Below, piece by piece: positions 28,464 to 37,257 of a DNA stretch of 64,000 nucleotides; the stretch's first letter is position 1, and the number at the start of each line of letters is the position of its first letter. The translations under genes and the position numbers were made by a program. The notes below the pieces were generated by a model. The model was not told where the DNA came from. It did no database searches and saw only the letters and a program-made list of their open reading frames with translations. Source of the DNA: Azorhizobium sp943371865 (GTDB taxonomy: Bacteria; Pseudomonadota; Alphaproteobacteria; Rhizobiales; Xanthobacteraceae); contig NZ_CALRWL010000001.1 of the NCBI RefSeq assembly GCF_943371865.1, positions 124,001-188,000 on the forward strand. Direction: 5' to 3'.

Positions 28464-29225
28464 TCAGGCCGCCGCGCCGCCGAGATAGGCGTCGCGCACC
28501 CGCGGGTCGCGGAGCACGGCGTCTGGTGCGCCGGAGCAGATCAGCTGGCCGCGGTCCATCACATGCAGCGTGGAGACCAGCTTGTTGAGCGCCGCCAGAT
28601 CGTGCTCGATGATCAGGAAGCCGATGCCGCGCCCGTTCAATTCCTGAATGCGCACCGAGAGCTCCTCGATCAGCACCGGGTTCACGCCGGCAAAGGGCTC
28701 GTCCAGCAGGATCATGCGGGCGCCGGTCATCAAAGCGCGCCCCAGTTCCACCAGCTTCTTCTGGCCCCCGGACAGGCGCCCGGCGGGCACCTCCGCCACC
28801 TTCTCCAATCGCAGGAAGGCGATGGTCTCCGCCACCTCCAGCGCGATGGCCGCTTCCTCCGCCTTCACCCGCCCGGGGCGGAAGAAGGTGTCGATCAGCC
28901 GCTCGCCCGATTGGCTGGGGGCGGCGGCCATGAGGTTTTCGCGCACGGTGAGATGGGTGAATTCGCGCGGCACCTGGAAGGTGCGCACCATGCCGGCCCG
29001 CGCCCGCTCCATGGGCGACGCCCGCCCCACCGAGCGGCCCTCGAAAGCCACATCCCCGGCGTCCGCCGCCAGGAAGCCGGTGATCAGCGAGAACAAGGTG
29101 GATTTGCCGGCGCCATTGGGGCCGATGACGCCCACCAGGGCGCCGGCGGGCACTTCGAAGCGCACGTCGTCCACCACGCGCAGGCCGCCATAGGCCTTGG
29201 TCAGTCCTTGGATGGAGAGGGTCAT
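28464..29225 (-). CDS. livG: Branched-chain amino acid-type ABC transporter ATP-binding protein LivG
   Basis: A 253-residue ATPase with Walker A GPNGAGKST, signature LSGGQKKLVELGRAL and Walker B MILLDEPFAGVNP, the LivG hallmark. Its start overlaps the livM stop by 4 bases. The livF gene that would normally follow is 2 kb further on, beyond the FkbM gene. Confidence 0.93.
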   Translation of the reverse strand: MTLSIQGLTKAYGGLRVVDDVRFEVPAGALVGVIGPNGAGKSTLFSLITGFLAADAGDVAFEGRSVGRASPMERARAGMVRTFQVPREFTHLTVRENLMAAAPSQSGERLIDTFFRPGRVKAEEAAIALEVAETIAFLRLEKVAEVPAGRLSGGQKKLVELGRALMTGARMILLDEPFAGVNPVLIEELSVRIQELNGRGIGFLIIEHDLAALNKLVSTLHVMDRGQLICSGAPDAVLRDPRVRDAYLGGAAA

Positions 29226-30109
29226 TTGCGGGTGAAATCCCCCATCAGGCCCTGCGGGCGGTACATGGTGAACAAGATCAGCGCCAGGCCCACGGCGCCG
29301 AGGCGCACGCTGGCCATGGACACTTCCGAGATGAAGGGCATCACGTCGCGCAGGAAGCGCGAGCCTTCCAGGAACAGCATCAGGATCGCCGAGCCCACCA
29401 GGGCGCCGGAGATGCGGCCGACGCCGCCCATGATGATGGCCATCCAGATCTGGAAGGTGATCAGCGGCAGGAACTGCTCGGGCGAGATGTAGCCGATGTA
29501 ATGGGCATAGACCGCGCCGGCGAGGCCGGCCAGCGCCGCGCCCAGCACCAGCACCTGGATCTTGAACACCGCCGGATCCTTGCCCAGGGCTTTGACCGCT
29601 TCCTCATTGTCGCGGATGGCCTCGATCATGCGGCCGAATGGCGAGCGCACGATGCGCAGCATGGCGAGGATGGCCAGGATGTTGAATACCACCAGTAGGC
29701 CTAGCACCGCGTACGATTGCGCCGCCCCGGTCAGCCAGCCGGCGAACAGCTTGGGAATGCCGGCGATGCCCTGCACGCCATTGGTGAGCCAGCGCTCACT
29801 GGTGGCCACCAGCCGCACCACTTCGGAAAAGCCCAGCGAGACGATGGCGAAATAGTCCTCCCGCAGCCGGATGCTCACCAGCCCCAGCGGCCAGGCGGCC
29901 GCCATGGCGAAGGCCGCCGCCAGCGGGAAGGTCACCACCAGCGGCACGCCATGTTCGGACAGGATGGCGGTGGTATAGGCGCCGATGCAGAAGAAGCCGA
30001 CGTGGCCGAAATTGATCAGGCCGGTGAGGCCGTACTGGAGGTTCAGCCCCAGAGCGAGCAGCACATAGATCGCCGTGATGATGGCGATGGCGGTCAGATA
30101 GGCATCCAT
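29222..30109 (-). CDS. livM: Branched-chain amino acid-type ABC transporter permease LivM
   Basis: A 295-residue permease with about eight membrane helices. The LivM signatures LNLQYGLTGLINFGHVGFF (residues ~21-39) and RLREDYFAIVSLGFSE are visible, as is the coupling region AIRDNEEAVKALGKD. The ATG at 30109 shares one base with the livH stop (TGATG). The frame is open further upstream, but that part overlaps livH and is unlikely to be used. Confidence 0.92.
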   Translation of the reverse strand: MDAYLTAIAIITAIYVLLALGLNLQYGLTGLINFGHVGFFCIGAYTTAILSEHGVPLVVTFPLAAAFAMAAAWPLGLVSIRLREDYFAIVSLGFSEVVRLVATSERWLTNGVQGIAGIPKLFAGWLTGAAQSYAVLGLLVVFNILAILAMLRIVRSPFGRMIEAIRDNEEAVKALGKDPAVFKIQVLVLGAALAGLAGAVYAHYIGYISPEQFLPLITFQIWMAIIMGGVGRISGALVGSAILMLFLEGSRFLRDVMPFISEVSMASVRLGAVGLALILFTMYRPQGLMGDFTRK

Positions 30110-30975
30110 CAGCGCACCCCCTCGACCCGGCCGAACAGGCCGCGCGGCCGCACCAGCAGCACAACCAACAGAATGACGAACGCCAATGCGAGTTTGTAGG
30201 TGAAGCCCACATAGGGCGTGGCCAGTTCCTGCAATACGCCGAGGATCACCCCCGCCAGCACCGCGCCCACCGGGTGGCCGATGCCGCCCAGGATGGCGGC
30301 GGCGAACACCGGGATCAGCATGTCCCAGCCCATTTCCGGCGACACCACGGTCTTGATGCCCAGCAAGACGCCGGCGAGCGCCGCCACCGCCCCACCCAGC
30401 GCCCATAGCGCCAGCATCACCTGGCGCGGCGCGATGCCCGACACCCGCGCCAGCATGGGATCATCCGCCACCGCCCGCATGCGCCGGCCGATGGGGGTGG
30501 CGTGCAGCACCAGGAACACCGCCAGCAGCGCCAGCAACGCGGTGATGCCGATCTTCAGATCATTGGGCTGGATGCGCAGGTCGCCGAAGCGCCAGGGGCG
30601 CACCAGAGGCAGTTGGAACACCTGCTGGCCATGGCCATAGACCACCCCCAGCACGGCGCGGATGACAAAGCCGATGCCGATGGAGGCCAAGAGCGCCGAG
30701 ACCGAGGAGCGCCCCTCCAGGGTGCGGAACACCAGCACATAAGAGGCGATGCCCACCAGGGCACCCACCATCATGCCCACGGCACCGCCGACGATCAGCG
30801 AGCCGGACGCGCTCACTCCCAGCAAAGCGGCATAGGCGCCGGTGGTCATGAAATCGCCGGTGGCCGCATTGGCGAAGCGGGCGACGCCGAACACCAAAGT
30901 CAGCGCCAGCGCCGCCAGCCCGATCACCAAGCCGGACATGAGGCCGCTGATGGCCAGTTCGAGAAAGCCGCTCAT
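30109..30975 (-). CDS. livH: Branched-chain amino acid-type ABC transporter permease LivH
   Basis: A 288-residue permease with the LivH features ALALTLVFGVARFANAATG (residues ~21-39), the coupling segment RAVADDPMLARVSGI and a C-terminal GLFGR end. It forms the membrane channel with LivM. It is separated from the binding-protein gene by about 200 bases holding a 10-bp stem-loop. Confidence 0.93.
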   Translation of the reverse strand: MSGFLELAISGLMSGLVIGLAALALTLVFGVARFANAATGDFMTTGAYAALLGVSASGSLIVGGAVGMMVGALVGIASYVLVFRTLEGRSSVSALLASIGIGFVIRAVLGVVYGHGQQVFQLPLVRPWRFGDLRIQPNDLKIGITALLALLAVFLVLHATPIGRRMRAVADDPMLARVSGIAPRQVMLALWALGGAVAALAGVLLGIKTVVSPEMGWDMLIPVFAAAILGGIGHPVGAVLAGVILGVLQELATPYVGFTYKLALAFVILLVVLLVRPRGLFGRVEGVR

Positions 30976-31140
30976 GCGGACCTCGCGGACACGGGGGCGC
31001 CGGCCTGGAGAGGCGGCGCGCAGGAGAGAGACGGCGGCGAGGCGATGGGCACGGCGAACATCCTTCTCCCGCGCCCGGTGGACCGGACGGGGAGGGCAAA
31101 GGGGAGGACGGTGGCGCGGGCGGGCGCCGCCGGTAGAGGG

Positions 31141-31170
31141 CCCCGACGCCCGCAGATGCAGGCGTCGGGG
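31141..31170 (-). other. Stem-loop between the binding-protein gene and livH
   Basis: CCCCGACGCC and GGCGTCGGGG are perfect 10-bp arms around a 10-base loop, 13 bases after the binding-protein stop. No T-run follows. Such hairpins often protect the binding-protein part of an ABC operon mRNA, giving more binding protein than permease. Confidence 0.6.
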
Positions 31171-31183
31171 TGTCAGGCAAAGC

Positions 31184-32404
31184 TCAGAGCTTGATGACCG
31201 ACTTGCGCTCGATCTTGCCCTTGGAGATCACGGAGACCGCGAAGTCCGGGGTCACGTCGCCATACTGGTCGAAGTCCAGGATGGAGGAGGCGCCCTGATA
31301 GTCGATCTTGCCGGACTTCAGCGCCGCCTTGCCTTCCGCGAAGGTGGCCACCTGGGTTCCGCCGGGGCCGGAGACCTCGCGCAGCTTGGCGGAGATGGCG
31401 GCCACGTCGGCGCCGGGGCCGGCGGCTTCCATGGCCAGGGCCAGCACCACCACCATGTCCCAGGTCATGGCCGCATAGACATTGTTGGCGCCCGGCTGGC
31501 CCATGGTCTTCTGATAGGCGGCGTCGAACGCCTTGTAGGCGGCCGATCCCTCGTTGGAGATGGAATCCACCGAGAAGATGCCCTCCGTCACCTCGGGGCC
31601 GAGGGCCTTCACCAGGTCCGGATTGGCGGCCCAGGCGGGGATGATGAACTTGGTGGCGTCGCCGGTCTGGAACCATTCGCGCAGGATGATGGTGGTGTCG
31701 GCCAGATAGGAGCCCATGACGATGACGTCGGGCTTGGCCGCCAGCACCTTCTGCAGTTCGGCGCGGTAGCTGGGCTGGTTGGGCTCATAGACGATGTTTT
31801 CCACCACCTTGCCGCCCTTGGCCTCCCACGCCTTGCGGAAGCCCTCGGTGTTGCCGATGCCGGAGGCGTTGTTGAACGCCATGGTGGCGGGGCGCTTGAA
31901 GCCTTCCTTGGTGGCCAGTTCGGCGAACGCGCGGCCGAAGCGGTCGTTGGTGGCCTGGAAGCGGAATAGCAGGCCCTTGGCATTGGCGGGCGGCACGGAG
32001 AGCGCCGGGGCGCCGGAGGTGTTCATCAACAGGATGCCGGCATCATTGGTCAGCGGGGCCACGGCCAAAGACACGCCCGAGGCCCAGGTGCCCAGGATCG
32101 CCTGCACCTTGTTGACTTCGATCAGCTTCTTGGCGGCCAGAACCGCCGCCTGCGGCTGGGTCTGGCTGTCCTCGGCAGAGACCTCCAGCATGCGGCCGGC
32201 GGCGCCGCCGGCGGCGTTCACCATCTCGGTGGCGGCCAGGATCATCTTCTGCATGCCCGAGCCGTAGGGCGCGCCGGCCCCGGTGACGGGATTGAGGGCG
32301 CCGATGCGGAAGACGGCGGTCTGGGCGCTGGCGGCGCGGGTCAGCGCGGGCAGCAGGAGCGCACCGGCAAGGCCGGCGAGGGTCTGGCGACGGGAGAGGG
32401 TCAC
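31184..32404 (-). CDS. ABC transporter substrate-binding protein (LivJ/amide-type)
   Basis: A 406-residue periplasmic protein of the type I peripheral binding fold (Peripla_BP_6). It starts with a twin-arginine-like signal SRRQTLAGLAGALLLPAL followed by an ASA cleavage site. It feeds LivHMGF. The linked amidohydrolase suggests that the ligand may be an amide, a dipeptide or a cyclic amino acid derivative rather than free leucine; this is inference from context. The gene lies 62 bases downstream of the amidohydrolase. Confidence 0.9.
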   Translation of the reverse strand: MTLSRRQTLAGLAGALLLPALTRAASAQTAVFRIGALNPVTGAGAPYGSGMQKMILAATEMVNAAGGAAGRMLEVSAEDSQTQPQAAVLAAKKLIEVNKVQAILGTWASGVSLAVAPLTNDAGILLMNTSGAPALSVPPANAKGLLFRFQATNDRFGRAFAELATKEGFKRPATMAFNNASGIGNTEGFRKAWEAKGGKVVENIVYEPNQPSYRAELQKVLAAKPDVIVMGSYLADTTIILREWFQTGDATKFIIPAWAANPDLVKALGPEVTEGIFSVDSISNEGSAAYKAFDAAYQKTMGQPGANNVYAAMTWDMVVVLALAMEAAGPGADVAAISAKLREVSGPGGTQVATFAEGKAALKSGKIDYQGASSILDFDQYGDVTPDFAVSVISKGKIERKSVIKL

Positions 32405-32466
32405 GGTTTTGGTCCCTTCAGTCTGGAAGATGATGTTTGGTTTCTTATGGTTCAGCGTTTTGACGG

Positions 32467-33702
32467 TCAGTTCAGCGCGGTGCGCTTCACGAACGCGCCG
32501 CCCTGCAGGATGATCGGCATGTGCCGGCCCTGGTGGGTGAGCAGCGCGAGGTCGGCGAGCGGGTCGCCGTCCACCACCACCAGGTCGGCAAAGGCGCCGG
32601 GGGCAATGCAGCCGATCTGGCCTTCCATGCGCAGCAGGCGGGCGGCGATGAAAGTGGCGGCGGCGATCACCTCATGGGCCGGCATCACCTGCCCGCGCAG
32701 CACGAATTCTTCCGACTGGTGGCGATGCATCTGGCCCAGCAGGTCGGAGCCATAGGCCATGGGCAGGCCGGCCTCGCGCATGATGGCGATGGATTCCATG
32801 CCGGCGAGGCGCACGCTGTCGATCTTGGCCACCGAATTGGCCGGGAAGCCCATGGCCGCGCCCTCGCTGGAGAGCTTGTCATAGGTCACGAGCGTCGGCA
32901 CCGCGATGGCGCCCTGGGCGGCGGCGAACTTGGCGGTCTCCGCCTGGATCAGATTGCAATGCTCCAGCGAATGCACGCCGCATTCCACCGCGCGGCGGAT
33001 GGCGGCGTCCGTATAGAGATGGGCCGAGACATAGGTGCCGGCATTTTCCGCCTCTTCCACCACCGCGAGCAGTTCCTCGCGGGCAAAGCCCAGGAAATGG
33101 ATCGGGTCCGTGGGCGAGGCGACGCCGCCATTGGCCATGATCTTGATGAATTGCGCGCCGCCCTTGATCTCCTCGCGGGCCGCCTTGCGCATTTCCGGCA
33201 CGCCGTCGCACACCCGGCCCAGCGCGCCCAGCGCAAAGCCGGTCTTGATGGTCTCGCGATCATCATAGGGGCCGCGGAAATCGCAATGGCCGCCGGTCTG
33301 GCTCAGGGCCTTGCCGGAAATATTGAGGCGCGGAGCGGGGAAGAAGCCTTCCGCCGCCGCCACCTTCAGCCCGTGGTCGGCGCCGCCCACGTCGCGCACG
33401 GTGGTGAAGCCGCGCATCAGCATCTCGCCCATCAGCTTCATGGCGCGCACGGTCACCAGGCTGTCTGGCAGCTTGGCATTGGCGCCCAGATCCGCGAGGC
33501 AGGCGATGGTGTGCACATGGGCGTCGATCAGGCCCGGCATCAGCGTGCGTCCGCCCAGATCCACGGTTTCGGCCGCAGCGGACGTGATCTTGGGTGCCAC
33601 CTCGCGGATGCGGCCGGCCTCGACCAGCACATCCATCGGCGCGCCGCGCTCGGGTGCGGTGCCATCGACGATGCGGGCGTTGGTGAAGAGAAGGGCGGTC
33701 AT
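32467..33702 (-). CDS. Metal-dependent amidohydrolase (Xaa-Pro dipeptidase/imidazolonepropionase-like)
   Basis: A 411-residue amidohydrolase-superfamily enzyme with all expected metal and catalytic residues: H62 and H64 (DAHVHT), K187 (QFIKIMANGG, probably carboxylated), H228 (SAHLYT), H248 (HSLEHC) and D320 (AYGSD). This pattern fits binuclear zinc members such as the prolidase-like group. No signal peptide is seen, so it acts in the cytoplasm, presumably on the substrate brought in by the adjacent ABC importer. It starts 1 base after the TetR gene stop. Confidence 0.87.
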   Translation of the reverse strand: MTALLFTNARIVDGTAPERGAPMDVLVEAGRIREVAPKITSAAAETVDLGGRTLMPGLIDAHVHTIACLADLGANAKLPDSLVTVRAMKLMGEMLMRGFTTVRDVGGADHGLKVAAAEGFFPAPRLNISGKALSQTGGHCDFRGPYDDRETIKTGFALGALGRVCDGVPEMRKAAREEIKGGAQFIKIMANGGVASPTDPIHFLGFAREELLAVVEEAENAGTYVSAHLYTDAAIRRAVECGVHSLEHCNLIQAETAKFAAAQGAIAVPTLVTYDKLSSEGAAMGFPANSVAKIDSVRLAGMESIAIMREAGLPMAYGSDLLGQMHRHQSEEFVLRGQVMPAHEVIAAATFIAARLLRMEGQIGCIAPGAFADLVVVDGDPLADLALLTHQGRHMPIILQGGAFVKRTALN

Positions 33703-33703
33703 G

Positions 33704-34405
33704 TCAATGGGGCTCCGGGCTGCGTTCGGCCGCGCGGCCGCGTCGGGACGCGGGGCGGGCAGGGGATGGTTCGGGCGCGGGCGCGGTCCGGCGCGCCGGC
33801 TCGTCGGGAAACAACTGGCGGACTTGCGCCTTCCAGAATCCGAGCAATTCGGCGTAATAAGCGGGGTCCTCGCGCAGAACGGTCTGGGCGATCATGCCGC
33901 GCACCAGGCACATGGTGGCATTCATCACCGTGCGGGTGTGGGTCGGCTCCGCGCCGCGCCGCGCCGCCAGCGCCATCCAGATGGCGTCCAGGCCCGCATG
34001 GAAGTTCTTGACCACCGGAATCAGGCTGTCCTTGAACTCGTCATTGTGCCGGGCTTCAGGCAGGTATTCCATGGTCACATAGAACAGGCGATCGGACATC
34101 ATCTGCCAGATGTAGTCGACGATCTCGTCGCTGGTGCCGCCGCGGGTGGCGAAGTCTTCCGCAAAGCGGTGCAGATCTTGGGTGACCCGCTCCAGCATGT
34201 GGTTGATGGCGTCGGTGACCAGGGCTTCCTTGGTGGCGAAGTGATGGGTGAGCGCCCCGCGCGACACGCCGGCCTGGGCGGCGATCTGCGGCGTGGACAG
34301 GCGCGAGAAGCCGGAATCGTGCAGCAGATCCACGGTCGCCGTCAGCAGCCGCGCCGAGGTCTCGGCGGTGCGCTCGTGCTGGGATCGTCTGCGTCGCTCC
34401 GGCAC
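33704..34405 (-). CDS. TetR family transcriptional regulator
   Basis: A 233-residue regulator. The N-terminal helix-turn-helix is LSTPQIAAQAGVSRGALTHHFATKEALV, in two parts around residues 38-65; the rest is a helical ligand domain with a basic, proline-rich tail. It heads the amidohydrolase/liv operon and likely represses it. GTG at 34405 was taken as start because GGAG lies 6 bases upstream and the helix-turn-helix then falls at the usual position; the frame is open to a TTG at 34471, which would run through the probable operator. Confidence 0.85.
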   Translation of the reverse strand: MPERRRRSQHERTAETSARLLTATVDLLHDSGFSRLSTPQIAAQAGVSRGALTHHFATKEALVTDAINHMLERVTQDLHRFAEDFATRGGTSDEIVDYIWQMMSDRLFYVTMEYLPEARHNDEFKDSLIPVVKNFHAGLDAIWMALAARRGAEPTHTRTVMNATMCLVRGMIAQTVLREDPAYYAELLGFWKAQVRQLFPDEPARRTAPAPEPSPARPASRRGRAAERSPEPH

Positions 34406-34811
34406 CGGGGACTCCAGGGGGTAGGCGGGTGGTCGATGACCCAGCAAGCCATGCAACTTACAAACAATCAAGTCTGTTTATTTGTGCGGGGCGACGGGGC
34501 ATTGCCTCAATCCCAGCCAGTTCCCGCGGACGGGCGCCTCCAGTTACGGCATGGCATTGGCGCGGGTTTGCGCTACCATGCCTTTCCCGTGTCGAAGGAC
34601 GCCGCCCGCGAATGGATGACGCAACCTTGGCCTTGAGGATCCCGCTGGCCCGACGTGGCCCCGCGGCAGGGCTGGCTTTGCGTCTTGGCCTCAGGGCCCG
34701 CGGCCGGGTCGGGACGGGTTGGCGGCCGGGTGCCGCCGCCGTGGTCCGCCATGCCACCACGGCCTTCCCACCACGACCTCCACAAGAAGAATGCACCAGA
34801 GGAGATCACAC
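34406..34811. other. Divergent intergenic region between tetR and gltI
   Basis: About 400 bases with no supported gene. It contains a TetR-type palindrome at 34462-34479 and the gltI ribosome-binding site (GAGGAG, ending about 8 bases before the start). Confidence 0.45.
34462..34479. promoter_or_regulatory. Candidate TetR operator
   Basis: AAACA-N8-TGTTT is a perfect 5-bp inverted repeat in a short AT-rich patch about 60 bases upstream of the tetR start. Its size and symmetry fit TetR-family operators. Confidence 0.4.
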
Positions 34812-35729
34812 ATGACCATCCGCAGGTTTTTGCTGGCCGGCTCTTTGATGATGGCCGGCGCCCTCGTCGCAGGGCAGGCCTCCGCCCAGGAGCTCACCGG
34901 CACCCTGAAGAAGATCAAGGAAACCGGCACCATCACCATCGGCTATCGGGAATCCTCGGTGCCCTTCTCCTATCTGGATGACGCCCAGAAGCCGGTGGGC
35001 TTCGCCATGGACATCTGCGCCGCCATCGTCGCGGCGGTGAAGTCCAACCTCAAGCTGGACAAGCTGGAGGTGAAGTATAATCCGGTGACCTCCGCCACCC
35101 GCATCCCGTTGATCGCCAACGGCACCGTGGATCTGGAGTGCGGCTCCACCACCAACAATGTGGACCGCCAGAAGCAGGTGTCCTTCACCAACACCCACTT
35201 CCTCACCGCTAGCCGCTTCGTCTCCAAGAAGGCGAGCAACATCAAGTCCATCGCCGATCTGGCGGGCAAGACCGTGGTGTCCACCTCCGGCACCACCAAC
35301 ATCAAGCAGGTCACCGAGGCCAATGCCGCCAAGGGCCTCAACATCAACATCGTCCCGGCGAAAGACCATGCGGAAGCCTTCCTGATGGTGGAGACCGACC
35401 GCGCGGTGGCGTTCGTGATGGACGACATCCTGCTGGCCAGCCTGGTGGCTGGCTCCAAGGACCCCAAGGCCTATGTGATCTCCGAGGATGCGTTCTCGCT
35501 GCCGGAGCCCTACGGCATCATGCTGCGCCGCGAGGATGCCCCGTTCAAGGCCGTCGCCGATGGCGCCACCGCCGCGCTCTACAAGAGCCCGGAGATCGTC
35601 ACCGTCTACAACAAGTGGTTCCTGAGCCCGATCCCGCCCAAGAGCCTCAACCTCAACGTGCCCCTGGGCGCGCCGCTGAAGAAGGCGTTCGCCGCCCCCA
35701 CCGACAGCGGTGATCCCGCCGCTTATTGA
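34812..35729 (+). CDS. gltI: Glutamate/aspartate ABC transporter substrate-binding protein
   Basis: A 305-residue periplasmic protein (SBP family 3). It has a signal peptide MTIRRFLLAG...ASAQ, then the ligand-binding landmarks GTITIGYRESSVPFSY, ANGTVDLECGSTTNN and AVAFVMDDILL. These match the GltI subgroup for acidic amino acids. The ATG at 34812 follows AGAGGAG at a suitable distance; a longer open frame exists upstream but would bury the signal peptide. A 13-bp hairpin separates it from gltJ. Confidence 0.93.
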   Translation: MTIRRFLLAGSLMMAGALVAGQASAQELTGTLKKIKETGTITIGYRESSVPFSYLDDAQKPVGFAMDICAAIVAAVKSNLKLDKLEVKYNPVTSATRIPLIANGTVDLECGSTTNNVDRQKQVSFTNTHFLTASRFVSKKASNIKSIADLAGKTVVSTSGTTNIKQVTEANAAKGLNINIVPAKDHAEAFLMVETDRAVAFVMDDILLASLVAGSKDPKAYVISEDAFSLPEPYGIMLRREDAPFKAVADGATAALYKSPEIVTVYNKWFLSPIPPKSLNLNVPLGAPLKKAFAAPTDSGDPAAY

Positions 35730-35737
35730 TCGGACTG

Positions 35738-35770
35738 CATCCGGGGCGGCGTGGGCCGCCGCCCCGGATG
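35738..35770 (+). other. Strong stem-loop between gltI and gltJ
   Basis: CATCCGGGGCGGC and GCCGCCCCGGATG form a perfect 13-bp stem with a 7-base loop, 8 bases after the gltI stop. There is no T-run. It probably stabilises the gltI message or causes partial termination, so that binding protein exceeds permease. Confidence 0.65.
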
Positions 35771-35804
35771 GACCGCTGAGGGATGGGGCACGGGGGACTG
35801 AGGC

Positions 35805-36536
35805 GTGAATTATCATTGGGACTGGGGTGTCCTGTGGGCGGCCTCCCCCGAAGGGGTGGGCACCTATTTCGACATGCTGATGAACGGTCTGCGCTGGACC
35901 ATCGTCACCTCGCTGTGCGCGTGGGCGGTGGCGCTGGTGTTCGGCTCCGCCATCGGCGTGCTGCGCACGCTGCCGCACAAGGGTCTGGTGCTGCTGGGCG
36001 ATGCCTATATCGAACTGTTCCGCAACATCCCGTTGCTGGTGCAATTGTTCCTGTGGTTCTTCGTGATCCCGGAACTGCTGCCGCACGATTGGGGCGTGTG
36101 GGTCAAGCAATTGCGCTTAGGGCCGTTCTATACGGCGGTGGTGGCCATCGGCCTCTATATGTCGGCGCGGGTGGCGACGCAGGTGAGCGCGGGCATCCTG
36201 GCCTTGCCCAAGGGCCAGCGCATGGCCGGCACCGCCATCGGCCTCACCCCGGCGCAGACCTATCGCTACATATTGCTGCCCATGGCCTATCGCATCGTGC
36301 TGCCGCCATTGACCTCGGAATTCCTCAACACCATCAAGAATACCTCGGTGGCGCTCACCATCGGCCTGATGGAGCTGACCGCCAGCGCCCGCTCCATGCA
36401 GGAATTCACCTTCCACGTGTTCGAGGCCTTCACCGCCGCCACCGTCATCTACCTGGCTCTCAATGCCGTGGTCACCATCGGAATGCGCGCCCTGGAGCGA
36501 CGTCTGGCGGTGCCCGGCTTCAACGCGGCGAGGTGA
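35805..36536 (+). CDS. gltJ: Glutamate/aspartate ABC transporter permease GltJ
   Basis: A 243-residue HisM-type permease with about five helices. The motifs ELFRNIPLLVQLFLWFF and the coupling loop GTAIGLTPAQTYRYILLPMA are typical of GltJ. It starts with GTG at 35805 and pairs with GltK, encoded 3 bases downstream, to form the membrane part of the importer. Confidence 0.93.
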   Translation: MNYHWDWGVLWAASPEGVGTYFDMLMNGLRWTIVTSLCAWAVALVFGSAIGVLRTLPHKGLVLLGDAYIELFRNIPLLVQLFLWFFVIPELLPHDWGVWVKQLRLGPFYTAVVAIGLYMSARVATQVSAGILALPKGQRMAGTAIGLTPAQTYRYILLPMAYRIVLPPLTSEFLNTIKNTSVALTIGLMELTASARSMQEFTFHVFEAFTAATVIYLALNAVVTIGMRALERRLAVPGFNAAR

Positions 36537-36539
36537 GCG

Positions 36540-37232
36540 GTGTTCAGCGATTTCGACTTCAACGTGATCTGGCGCTCACTGCCCTATCTGTTCCTGGATG
36601 GCATGAGCTTCACCTTGACCCTCACCGCCATCGCCACCGTGGGCGGGGTGCTGCTGGGCACGGTGATCGCCATGCTGCGGCTCTCCAGCCTGCCGGTGCT
36701 GCCCGCCATCGCGGCGGGCTATGCGAACGTGATGCGGGCGCTGCCGCTCGTTCTGGTGATCTTCCTGTTCTACTTCCTCATGCCCTATATCGGGCAGTGG
36801 GCGCTGGGCACCGACCGGCCGATCCAGGTGGGGGCGCTGTCCTCCTGCATCATCACCTTCACCTTGTTCGAGGCGGCCTATTTCTCCGAGATCATGCGCG
36901 CCGGCATCCAGTCGATCCCGCGCGGGCAGGTGGGGGCGGGCTATGCCATCGGCCTCACCTATCGCCAGGTGATGACCTATGTGGTGCTGCCGCAGGCGTT
37001 CCGGAACATGCTGCCGGTGATCTTCACCCAGACCATCGTCCTGTTCCAGGATACGTCCCTGGTCTATGTGCTCTCCATTACCGATTTTCTCGGCGCCGCC
37101 TCCAAGGTGGCGCAGCGCGACGGCCGGCTGACGGAAATGTACCTGTTCGCCGCCGCGGTCTATTTCATCATCTCCTTCACCGCATCCATGTGCGTGAAGC
37201 GGCTCCAGCGCCGCATCAGCATCGTGCGATGA
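36540..37232 (+). CDS. gltK: Glutamate/aspartate ABC transporter permease GltK
   Basis: A 230-residue HisM-type permease with ANVMRALPLVLVIFLFYF and the coupling loop GYAIGLTYRQVMTYVVLPQA. It starts with GTG at 36540, three bases after the gltJ stop, and forms a heterodimer with GltJ. Confidence 0.93.
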   Translation: MFSDFDFNVIWRSLPYLFLDGMSFTLTLTAIATVGGVLLGTVIAMLRLSSLPVLPAIAAGYANVMRALPLVLVIFLFYFLMPYIGQWALGTDRPIQVGALSSCIITFTLFEAAYFSEIMRAGIQSIPRGQVGAGYAIGLTYRQVMTYVVLPQAFRNMLPVIFTQTIVLFQDTSLVYVLSITDFLGAASKVAQRDGRLTEMYLFAAAVYFIISFTASMCVKRLQRRISIVR

Positions 37233-37257
37233 GCGGTTTCTTCAAGGCAGGCCTCCC

